DNA of 50,882 bases from Verrucomicrobiaceae bacterium (GTDB lineage Bacteria; Verrucomicrobiota; Verrucomicrobiia; Verrucomicrobiales; Verrucomicrobiaceae): contig JAIXYN010000056.1 of the NCBI GenBank assembly GCA_027490195.1, positions 1-50,882 on the forward strand, given 5' to 3'. The notes under the pieces are model-generated. The model had not been told where the DNA came from. It did no database searches and worked only from the letters and a program-made list of their open reading frames with translations. A program made the position numbers and the translations under genes. Below, piece by piece: positions 1 to 7,048 of the stretch (the stretch's first letter is position 1; every line of letters begins with the position of its first letter).

Positions 1-110
1 TGCTCTCCACCCCGCCTCACGGCGACGCAGTTACTTCAAGTTCTCACCCGGAACACGGTTCCAGATGGCCAGGGTCTTTCACCCCGGAGGATAGTGACGC
101 TTCACAGCGC

Positions 111-143
111 ACTACGACAGACACTCCTGTCTGTCGGTCAGCG
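111..143 (-). repeat. 33-bp dispersed palindromic repeat, copy 1 (inverted)
   Basis: The reverse complement of this segment matches 254-286 at 31 of 33 positions and 25906-25938 at 30 of 33. Its core, GACAGACACTCCTGTCTGTC at 116-135, is a perfect 8-bp stem with a CTCC loop. The three copies are all outside genes. Function is unknown; the palindromic core and intergenic position resemble REP-type elements. Confidence 0.75.
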
Positions 144-253
144 GCACCGACATTCACCAGATATGCACCGAGTTTCAAATTGACCAGCGAAAGCCGTCAG
201 ATTGCGGCGGCGACTCTGGAAGAGTAACTTGCAAGCTCTTAGTTCCAGCGGAA

Positions 254-286
254 CGCTGACCGACAGACAGGAGTGTCTATCGTACT
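254..286 (+). repeat. 33-bp dispersed palindromic repeat, copy 2
   Basis: Direct-orientation partner of the copy at 25906-25938 (32 of 33 identical) and inverted relative to 111-143. The core pairs AGACA with TGTCT around a GGAG loop. Copies 1 and 2 could pair over a 110-base spacer to make a long hairpin downstream of the beta-helix gene. Confidence 0.75.
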
Positions 287-352
287 CACCAGAACCAGAG
301 CCTTCCCCTATATAGTGTCAGCTAAGCTGCGTGATCATTCGAATTACCTGCA

Positions 353-1699
353 TCACTCCGGCAGCTCCCCATTGCACACGCCCTGCGTGCCCGGATGAAA
401 CAAATTATTCGAAAAATGCAGACCCCTCGGCGCATTCGGGCCTCCTGGGACGATGACAGCATATTTATAGCGCGGTTTGCCCACGCTATGAACAACATTG
501 CCGCTGATGATAACATCCGTAAGCGGCGGATCATCAGGCTGCTGGCCGGTGTCGAATTTGATGGGAGATCGTTCATCGCCCCAGATCCAATGCGCGTCAC
601 CGTGACCAAAGTCCGAAATGAGGTTGTTGCTGATGATGGAACCGCCGTCGGCGTTCTCCGGCTTGTCATCGGTGGCAGGATGCGCGGCAGCACCGGGCAT
701 GAGCCCGATGGCCCAGAGCGAGTTGCGCACGAACTGATTGCCGGTGATGAGGACATTGCGCGAGCCGTGCATGGCCTTCATGCCGATGAAGGCATTCGTG
801 ATGATGTTCTGTGAGACGATGACATGATCCGCATGGATGTCCAAGCCCTGCGCGGCGTTCTCAATGTGGTTGCCGATCACGCGCGTCAGATCATTCACCT
901 CCGGGGCATTCACCACGATGCCTGAGCCCTGCTGCCAGGCATCGGTGTAGTTGGAGTCCCAGGCCTGCTGGCTCATGATTTCCCCTTTGACCGCGTTCTT
1001 CTTCACGTAGTCGCCCAGCTTGTACTTGGCCTTCACTTCCGGAGTGGGAACAAAGTTGTCCTCAATGACGCGGTTGCCCTCGATCAACGTTCCAGTGCTG
1101 TAATCCACGCTGATGCCGGTGCCGTCGGTGCAGTTGAAGGCGTAGCCCCAGTCCTTGCTCTGCGTGCGGTCATCAATGCTCACACGCATGTAGTTGCGCA
1201 CCAGGCAGCGGCTGATGCGCGAGTCCTTGCTCTCGCGCACGCTGATGGCTCCGGCGGGGCTGCGGTTGTCGATGACGCGCACATTCTCAATCACCAAGTC
1301 GCGGCATTTGATGGCCAGCACGCCCTCGTTGCGGGATTCCATCTTGCCTTCCGGCCGTGTGAGCGTCAGGTCGCGAATCTCCGCGCCTTGGGCGTTTTCG
1401 ATTTCAATGATCGGCTGATCCGCGCTCTGCTGAATGATGCGCCCGGGACCAAACAACCCGCTGCGCTCGCCACGAATGCGAATCTTCTCAGTGATCACAT
1501 AATCCCCCGCCGGCACAAAGAGCATGCGGTTCGGATTCGCATTCAGCGCCTCCTGAATGGAGGGATAAGCAGCGACGGAGAGGTCGGCGGCTTTGACCGT
1601 GAAGGTCGAGATAGCGAGATAGAGTAGCAGGGCGCGAATCATGAGTGCGGAGTGAACGCGAATGAGGTGACGTCTTTTCAACGTCTGGTTCTTCCTCAT
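353..1699 (-). CDS. Secreted right-handed parallel beta-helix repeat protein
   Basis: The 448-residue product has an N-terminal export signal (hydrophobic ALMIRALLLYLAISTFTVKA, likely cut before ADLS) followed by a pectate-lyase-like fold: near the mature N-terminus a stretch resembling the pectate lyase superfamily start (AYPSIQEALNANPNRMLFVPAGDYVIT), then many short turns containing N, V and I ladder residues (ITGNQF, ISNNLI, ISGNVV). Such proteins bind or cleave polysaccharides; no catalytic residue can be assigned, so the substrate is unknown. The start at 1699 is chosen because GGGAGGAAGAG lies just upstream; a second ATG at 1642 would shorten the signal. It sits 57 bases downstream of an SDR gene on the same strand and may be cotranscribed with it. 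Confidence 0.85.
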   Translation of the reverse strand: MRKNQTLKRRHLIRVHSALMIRALLLYLAISTFTVKAADLSVAAYPSIQEALNANPNRMLFVPAGDYVITEKIRIRGERSGLFGPGRIIQQSADQPIIEIENAQGAEIRDLTLTRPEGKMESRNEGVLAIKCRDLVIENVRVIDNRSPAGAISVRESKDSRISRCLVRNYMRVSIDDRTQSKDWGYAFNCTDGTGISVDYSTGTLIEGNRVIEDNFVPTPEVKAKYKLGDYVKKNAVKGEIMSQQAWDSNYTDAWQQGSGIVVNAPEVNDLTRVIGNHIENAAQGLDIHADHVIVSQNIITNAFIGMKAMHGSRNVLITGNQFVRNSLWAIGLMPGAAAHPATDDKPENADGGSIISNNLISDFGHGDAHWIWGDERSPIKFDTGQQPDDPPLTDVIISGNVVHSVGKPRYKYAVIVPGGPNAPRGLHFSNNLFHPGTQGVCNGELPE

Positions 1700-1700
1700 A

Positions 1701-1742
1701 CTCTTCCTCCCTTGGCACGGATCTTACCTGAGAGAGGAAGAG
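1701..1742 (-). promoter_or_regulatory. Inverted repeat that could hide the ribosome binding site
   Basis: On the minus strand CTCTTCCTC (1742-1734) is followed 24 bases later by its exact complement GAGGAAGAG (1709-1701), which contains the Shine-Dalgarno sequence of the beta-helix gene starting at 1699. One G-U and one further pair could extend the stem into the A of the start codon. Folding would block translation initiation. There is no T-run, so it does not look like a terminator. Whether it folds in vivo is inference. Confidence 0.45.
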
Positions 1743-1756
1743 CAGGATAAAAGCAG

Positions 1757-2551
1757 CTACTTCTTCGGCCCAATATCCAAACCTGCCAGCCACGGTGCCG
1801 TGATCTGCGGCGGCATGCCGCCAAAAGGCTGATACGCGGGGAGCTGAAGTACGCTCATGCAGTGCGCTTGAGAGGCGATGAAGAAAAGCGTCTCGGCACA
1901 GTCTTCCGTCTGGATCATGGCGCTGCGGTGTTCCGCGGTGGGCTTCACGGGACGCTTTTCCACGAGGGGTGTGAGAGCTTCACCGGGGGCGTATTCGGAA
2001 AGAACAATGCCATGCGCGCTGAGCTGCATGCGCGCGGTGAAAAGCAGGCCGTGCACAGCCCACTTGCTGGCGGTGTAGGGCACACCGGCAAACGAATCAA
2101 AGCCATGCCCGGCGGTGGAGGAGACGACGACGATCCTGCCGCCGCCGCTTTCTGACATCGGTTTGGAAACGGCCTGAATCATGTTCACCACACCCATCAC
2201 ATTCACATCCAGCACGCTGCGCCAGCTGGCTTCGCTGGCCAGTTTGCTCGGGTCCGCATGTGCCATGAAGCGGTCCGGCGTGTTGATGCCAGCAGTGTGG
2301 ATCAAAGCGGCAATCGGCCCATGCTGCAGCACCTGCGCAAGCGCGGCGTCCACGCTGGCGGAGTCCGCCACATCACACACGATGGAGGTGATGAGCGGAG
2401 AAAGCGCCGCCGTGGCCTGCAGTGACTCCAGCGTGCGTCCAAAAATAAATGTCTTCGCGCCAGCATCCGCAAATCGCTTCGCTGCGCTCTGTCCCATGCC
2501 GCCGCCACCGCCGGTGACGATGACGATCTTGTCGTTCCATTGTTTGTCCAT
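1757..2551 (-). CDS. SDR family NAD(P)-dependent oxidoreductase
   Basis: This 264-residue protein has the usual length of a classical short-chain dehydrogenase/reductase. The Rossmann nucleotide-binding motif TGGGGGMG is at about residues 14-21, the structural NAG-type strand is replaced by HTAGIN, and the catalytic serine and YxxxK motif are visible as VVSST and YTASK. It should be a soluble NAD(P)(H)-dependent enzyme reducing or oxidising an alcohol/ketone; the substrate cannot be read from sequence. The beta-helix gene follows on the same strand after 57 bases, and the DUF1080 gene diverges from it across a gap of about 130 bases. Confidence 0.9.
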   Translation of the reverse strand: MDKQWNDKIVIVTGGGGGMGQSAAKRFADAGAKTFIFGRTLESLQATAALSPLITSIVCDVADSASVDAALAQVLQHGPIAALIHTAGINTPDRFMAHADPSKLASEASWRSVLDVNVMGVVNMIQAVSKPMSESGGGRIVVVSSTAGHGFDSFAGVPYTASKWAVHGLLFTARMQLSAHGIVLSEYAPGEALTPLVEKRPVKPTAEHRSAMIQTEDCAETLFFIASQAHCMSVLQLPAYQPFGGMPPQITAPWLAGLDIGPKK

Positions 2552-2684
2552 TCGCCGACCCTAGCGGCACTTCGCGAGGCGTCGAATGAAGCGTTCATTT
2601 TGGGTGAAAATTTTTCACCCGCATATGCCACGTGCCGTGAAAGGTTCCGATTGGAAACAGCGCTGCCACCGCCAAGATGGTCGC

Positions 2685-3464
2685 ATGTTCCGCCCCCTCT
2701 TTACTCTCCTCCTCGCTCTAGCCTGTCTGACCACGAGAGCAGACGAACCCAAATGGATCCCGCTCTTCAATGGCAAGGACCTCACGGGCTGGACGATCAA
2801 AATCGCCAAGCACCCGCTGGGTGAAAACTTCGCGAAGACATTTCAGGTGGAAGACGGCATCCTGAAGGTGAGCTACGACGGCTACGACAAGTTTGATCAG
2901 CAGTACGGCCACCTCTTCACCAATCTGGCCTACTCGCACTACATCCTGCGCATGGAGTACCGCTTCACCGGCAAGATGATGGCGGATGCGCCCAAGTATG
3001 TGAACCTGAACAGCGGTGTGATGCTGCACGCGCAGCCGCCGCAGAGCATGCGCTTTGATCAAGGCTTCCCCTCCAGCCTGGAGATGCAATTCCTGGCGGA
3101 TGAAGGTAAAGGCCCGCGCTCCACGGCCAATCTCTGCACACCCGGCACACATGTGGAGATGGGCGGAGAACTGATCACCAAGCACATCGTGAAATCCAGC
3201 GCACCAACTTTTCCCGCCGAGGAATGGGTGCGTGCGGAAGTCGAAGTGCGCGGCAATGACGAGATCATCCACCGCATCAACGGCGTCGAAGTCCTGCGCT
3301 ACCAGCGCCCGCAACTCGACGCCGCCTGCAAGATAGCCCCTGCAAGCGATATCGTGGAAGCCGGTGGCGATGTGATGCTCGGCTACGGCCACATCGCCCT
3401 TCAGGCAGAAGGCCAGCCAGTGTGGTTTCGAAAAATCGAGCTGATGTCGCTGGAGAAGAAATAG
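2685..3464 (+). CDS. Secreted DUF1080 (3-keto-disaccharide hydrolase-like) protein
   Basis: From the ATG at 2685 the product is 259 residues with a clean Sec signal (MFRPLFTLLLALACLTTRA, cut before DEPKW). An upstream in-frame ATG at 2586 would add 33 residues before the signal and is disfavoured. The mature protein begins with the family hallmark WIPLFNGKDLTGW and keeps the concanavalin-like features (EYRFTGK, NSGVMLHA, LEMQFLADE, WVRAEVEVRGND). DUF1080 domains are abundant in PVC bacteria; members of the wider family hydrolyse 3-keto-glycosides, but activity here is inferred only from family membership. It is the only plus-strand gene in the first 15 kb. Confidence 0.88.
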   Translation: MFRPLFTLLLALACLTTRADEPKWIPLFNGKDLTGWTIKIAKHPLGENFAKTFQVEDGILKVSYDGYDKFDQQYGHLFTNLAYSHYILRMEYRFTGKMMADAPKYVNLNSGVMLHAQPPQSMRFDQGFPSSLEMQFLADEGKGPRSTANLCTPGTHVEMGGELITKHIVKSSAPTFPAEEWVRAEVEVRGNDEIIHRINGVEVLRYQRPQLDAACKIAPASDIVEAGGDVMLGYGHIALQAEGQPVWFRKIELMSLEKK

Positions 3465-3468
3465 ACTG

Positions 3469-3717
3469 CTACACGCTGACCTCAGCATACTGCCCATCCG
3501 ATAGCGGATCATAGACCGTCATCACACGCCCGCCGATGCAGCGCGATGCCTTCAGCAGCCCGCGTTCCACCAGATCATAGGCACAGCTCAAACCGCCGAT
3601 GACGATGGCACGTATCTTGGCCGCCGGAGCCGCATTTGAGACGTCACTCGCGAGCAAAGCCCCCGTGGTGGTCTGCAGCATTCGCCGACGTGCCAGGGAA
3701 GAAGGATTCGCACGCAT
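3469..3717 (-). pseudogene. Decayed N-terminal remnant of a flavin monoamine oxidase
   Basis: The reading frame from the ATG at 3717 starts with a Tat-like twin-arginine signal (RRRMLQTTTGALLAS). What follows can be aligned by eye with the FAD-binding start of flavin amine oxidases (VIGAGLSGLCAAYEL.. then LEASRRIGGRV..). Here it reads VIGGLSCAYDLVERG, then LLKASRCIGGRVMTVYD and DGQYAE before a TAG. Three short in-frame losses remove the GxGxxG dinucleotide-binding glycines and the beta-strand after the first helix, and nearly all of the roughly 400-residue enzyme is missing. The remnant stops five bases short of the end of the convergent DUF1080 gene. A function as a short peptide is unlikely. 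Confidence 0.7.
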
Positions 3718-3752
3718 GGAGCAAGTACTCTGCAAATGCGTGCATCTTTGAA

Positions 3753-6700
3753 TCACTGTCCGCGCGCCTTCTGCACTTCAGCGATGGATTTGAGGATGTT
3801 GTCCCGCCAGACGCCTTGCAGCTTGTCAGGCTCGGCACGGTTCAGCGTGGCCATGGCTTCATCAAACTTGCCGCGCCGGGTCAGAATGCGCGCGATGCCC
3901 TGGAGCGCGGCGTATTCATCCGAACCTCCGATGCGCGTGCGATCTGTCACGATGGCCTGATAAGCTTCGAGGGCCTGCTCGTCGTTTTGCAGGTTACGCT
4001 CACGATTCTGCGCCAGCGCGAAAAGGAGGGCATCACGTGTGCGGGGTTCGCTAATCCATGGCAGGGCTGCACTCAGATCCGCCTCCGCCTTGTCACCTGC
4101 TTTGATGATGGAATACGCATAACCGCGTGCGTGATACCCCGCGCCACGCTTCCAGAAGGGCCACTTGTTGAAGTCCTCATTCGCGAACTGCGCGATGACC
4201 TCCGGCGCTTTGGCCAAGGCAAGCAGGTGCTGCATCTGCGCGGTCTTTTTCACCGTCTCGACGGGGATGCGCTCAATGATAGGCCCGGCCTCTGCCCGGC
4301 TGAGCAGTGCGGCCTGTTCTAGCGCGGCGGCTTTTTGGAGATCGCTGACTTTGCCATCAGTCAGAGCAAGGAAGTCTGCGGCTTTGCGCTTCTGCGTGGC
4401 GTCGCGAAAGCCGATGACGAAGTCAGTGACACTCGGATCAGCGGGGAACACATGCGATTTGCCATCGTAAAAGTGCGCGAACTTCATTGTCTCATGGAAG
4501 CCCGCCGTGCTCGTGGGTGAGAGGGCGCTGAGCTCCTGGCCGTCTTCGCGAATTCTCTGGCGGCAGAGATTGATGTGCCATGGCAGGCTTTGTGTCGGCT
4601 TGCGGCCGATGACCTGATGCAGCGGATCGTTTTCATCCTGCGTCACTGGAATGCGGATCTCGACGGTCCAGTGATCATCGGCGATGTGCGTGGCCACTTC
4701 CGCCTTCGAATCCCAGCCAAACCACTGACCCCGCGATGCGCCACGGTCGAGATCAACGACGTGGCCCGCAGGGCTGACGGCGATCTGATAATAGGAGTGC
4801 GTTTCCGTGGCGAGTTCGATCTCGATGGCATCGCCATGCCACAGCGCCTGATCCTCATTGCGCGTGGCCGTGTTATTGGGTTTCTCGCCGGGATGCTCAT
4901 CGCAACGAATGGCGAAATAAACGCTGCCACCCTGCCAGCCGGCTTTGTAGGAAGTGCCAAAGGTCGGCACGCGGCCAGTGAGCAGCTCGCGAAATTTGCC
5001 GGTGGCGGCAGCGGGGCAGTTCTGCCAGTAGGCGTCGTCGAGTTTGCCATCGATGACGATGTCATGCGCATCACCGACGAGCCGCACGGTGGGCACGGGT
5101 CCGCGCTGCTGGCCGAGCTGCTGGGCCTTCATGCGCATGCCTTTGAGGAAGTCATCGATGAGAGCGATGCGCCGCCCATAAACACTCGCGGCATCGGCTT
5201 TGGCCTGAGCTTTGGCAAACAGCGCGAGCGCCTCATCCGCCTGCGCCTTGTCGTTCTCCATCGCGCTCCAGTGCGTCTCGCAGTAGGTAAAGAAGGCCTG
5301 CATCTCCTGCGCAGCGGGGCCGTAGAAGAGCTGGCAGTATTCGCGGAACATGGCGTCCACATCCGCATTCTTGCCACCCCAGTACATGCGTGCGGTGAAG
5401 TAAACCATGAAATGGTTGAAGCCGATGCCGACCTTGTCGAAGTCCTGACGTGCGGAGAGCCAGATGTCCTCGCCTTGCGAAATGCCTTTCGTGGCATTCA
5501 CGGAATCGCCGATCGTATGCGCTGCGAAGAAGGGCAGGTACCAGCCACGATCCGTGAAGGGATAGTTCTCAAAGTTCAGGATGGGGTTGTCCGTCTTCTT
5601 CACCCAGGCCGCGCGCAGAGCCTCCGGTGCAGCCTCGCCTTCAGCCTGACCGCTGGCCTTGTTGAGCGGACGCCGCCCGCCGACGATGCAGACAAACACG
5701 TTGGGTTCCAGTTTGTCGATCTTCAGCGGCGGCAGCGTGTACACGCCATACGCACAGTTCAGCACCTTCGCCTGCGGATGAGTCTTGCCGATTTCCTTTG
5801 CCACGCGATTCACAAAATCCCACACGTAATCGCTCAGCAGGCCGCGTTCGATGCGTTCAGGCGAGTCCTTGCCTTTGCATTTCTCGCACTGGCAGATGGA
5901 GGTGTAGCCGTCCGGCGGCATGATGGAGACGGTCTTGAGCGGGTAGGTGTCCAGCAGCGCGCGGGTATAGCGCACGGTCTCGCGGAAGAGTTCCTCGTTG
6001 GAATAGCAGAGCTGGTTCTTACTGTCGCCGGGGCGGTAGTCGCGCTTGCTGCCGTAGAGCGCGAACCACTCGGGGTGCGCGGCAAAGGTGGCGTCATTGC
6101 CCGTCATGCCGTCCATCCCATGGGCGATCTGATAACGATCATCATTCCGCGTGCCGAGATGCATCATCCACATCGCCGTGTCATAGCCCGCCGTGCTGAA
6201 GCGGAAGTTGAATTGCCGCAGCGGGAAGTCGGGCCGCACTGTCTCGTCGAGCTTTGGCAGCGCGATGGTTTTCATCACTGGCATCACTTCACCAAGCTCT
6301 CCCGGCAGATACCAGCGCGCGCCAAGCGATGCAAAGAACGCCGTCACCGCATTGAAGCTGCCGCGTTCATCCAGACCCCAGATGTCCAGCCACTCGTTCT
6401 TCGCCGCGGGGGCGCCGTCGGGCTTGCCCGTGTCTCCGGGCAGGCGCAGACGGTTTTTATACAAGCCGCGATTTGGCATGCCATAAGGTGCCCCGACGAT
6501 CTTCTCAAACTCCGCCTGCGCACGCGGGATGTCGCCGTTATTCTTGGCCCAAGGCTCCGTGGGGATGAAATCACTGTCATCACCCACCAGCGCCAGCCAG
6601 TCGCTGCCGGACTGCATGCGATACGCGCCTTCCTTCAAGCCCTCCGCCTTCACGGGATTCAAAGTGCTCGCGCCAATGAAGACCTTCAGCGCCTTTCCGC

Positions 6701-6905
6701 TCGGCTGCGTGACGATGGGCAGCCGCGACCCGCTGATCTTCTCAATGTTCGTGCGGAACTCCTGCGCCGCGACCCGCTGCATGCGCGTGGGATTTTCCGC
6801 AATGACGATCTCCGCACGCGGCTGGCCGTTTTCAACGAGCACGGCATCCGCGGCGTGCAGCATGGTAAGAGGAGACAGCAGGAGGGTGAGGAATGTGTGC
6901 TTCAT
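3753..6905 (-). CDS. Large secreted DUF4838 protein with CBM9-like and helical C-terminal parts
   Basis: The ATG at 6905 gives 1050 residues starting with a Sec signal (MKHTFLTLLLSPLTMLHA, cut before ADAVL); longer starts up to 7043 run through a palindromic intergenic repeat and are rejected. An N-terminal glycoside-hydrolase-accessory-like region (residues 20-130, AAQEFRTNIEKISG) precedes the DUF4838 region with its CQCEKCKGKD cysteine cluster. A sugar-binding CBM9-like sandwich follows (DIVIDGKLDDAYW), and the last 150 residues are helical and TPR-like (LQNDEQALEAYQAIV). DUF4838 proteins resemble alpha-glucuronidase-type (beta/alpha) barrels, so a role in polysaccharide breakdown is inferred. 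It follows another DUF4838 gene by 143 bases. Confidence 0.85.
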   Translation of the reverse strand: MKHTFLTLLLSPLTMLHAADAVLVENGQPRAEIVIAENPTRMQRVAAQEFRTNIEKISGSRLPIVTQPSGKALKVFIGASTLNPVKAEGLKEGAYRMQSGSDWLALVGDDSDFIPTEPWAKNNGDIPRAQAEFEKIVGAPYGMPNRGLYKNRLRLPGDTGKPDGAPAAKNEWLDIWGLDERGSFNAVTAFFASLGARWYLPGELGEVMPVMKTIALPKLDETVRPDFPLRQFNFRFSTAGYDTAMWMMHLGTRNDDRYQIAHGMDGMTGNDATFAAHPEWFALYGSKRDYRPGDSKNQLCYSNEELFRETVRYTRALLDTYPLKTVSIMPPDGYTSICQCEKCKGKDSPERIERGLLSDYVWDFVNRVAKEIGKTHPQAKVLNCAYGVYTLPPLKIDKLEPNVFVCIVGGRRPLNKASGQAEGEAAPEALRAAWVKKTDNPILNFENYPFTDRGWYLPFFAAHTIGDSVNATKGISQGEDIWLSARQDFDKVGIGFNHFMVYFTARMYWGGKNADVDAMFREYCQLFYGPAAQEMQAFFTYCETHWSAMENDKAQADEALALFAKAQAKADAASVYGRRIALIDDFLKGMRMKAQQLGQQRGPVPTVRLVGDAHDIVIDGKLDDAYWQNCPAAATGKFRELLTGRVPTFGTSYKAGWQGGSVYFAIRCDEHPGEKPNNTATRNEDQALWHGDAIEIELATETHSYYQIAVSPAGHVVDLDRGASRGQWFGWDSKAEVATHIADDHWTVEIRIPVTQDENDPLHQVIGRKPTQSLPWHINLCRQRIREDGQELSALSPTSTAGFHETMKFAHFYDGKSHVFPADPSVTDFVIGFRDATQKRKAADFLALTDGKVSDLQKAAALEQAALLSRAEAGPIIERIPVETVKKTAQMQHLLALAKAPEVIAQFANEDFNKWPFWKRGAGYHARGYAYSIIKAGDKAEADLSAALPWISEPRTRDALLFALAQNRERNLQNDEQALEAYQAIVTDRTRIGGSDEYAALQGIARILTRRGKFDEAMATLNRAEPDKLQGVWRDNILKSIAEVQKARGQ

Positions 6906-6945
6906 GTGGGATAGGCGGGTCTTCTCGATTCTTCGTATTGCAGTC

Positions 6946-6959
6946 CCGCCTTTAGGCGG
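6946..6959. repeat. Short GC-rich palindrome in the gap between DUF4838 genes
   Basis: CCGCCTTTAGGCGG is a perfect palindrome (5-bp stem, 4-base loop) in the leader of the downstream DUF4838 gene. The following bases up to about 7020 contain no gene. A start upstream of 6905 would force translation through it, which supports the shorter signal-peptide start. It may be one copy of a dispersed repeat, but no second copy is seen in this window. Confidence 0.4.
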
Positions 6960-7048
6960 TTCGGCAGCCGTGATCATATTCAGGCTAAATCCATTATTAC
7001 GGAACAGCGCCGGGTGACTCGTTGAGGGGTGCATGCTGTTCATGAGTC

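Larger units (their letters stand above)
1..352. other. Gene-free stretch with inverted repeats
   Basis: No convincing gene is seen here. The minus strand of the first 80 bases contains a short open fragment ending in residues KTLAIWNRVPGENLK before a TAA at 31-33, but it is cut upstream by stops and is too short to assign. The main content is a pair of 33-bp inverted repeats (111-143 and 254-286), described separately. The stretch lies downstream of the minus-strand beta-helix gene that ends at 353. Confidence 0.6.

Noticed and set aside
31..90. Short minus-strand peptide ending KTLAIWNRVPGENLK
   Set aside because: Only 15 codons between stops; could be a gene tail but no support.
4575..6914. 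779-codon plus-strand open frame opposite the DUF4838 gene
   Set aside because: It is a high-GC antisense shadow: low-complexity, histidine- and arginine-rich, with no family motif, while the minus strand has clear domains and a signal peptide.
6906..7043. Upstream starts of the 1050-residue DUF4838 protein
   Set aside because: They would translate through a palindromic repeat and place the signal peptide inside the protein.
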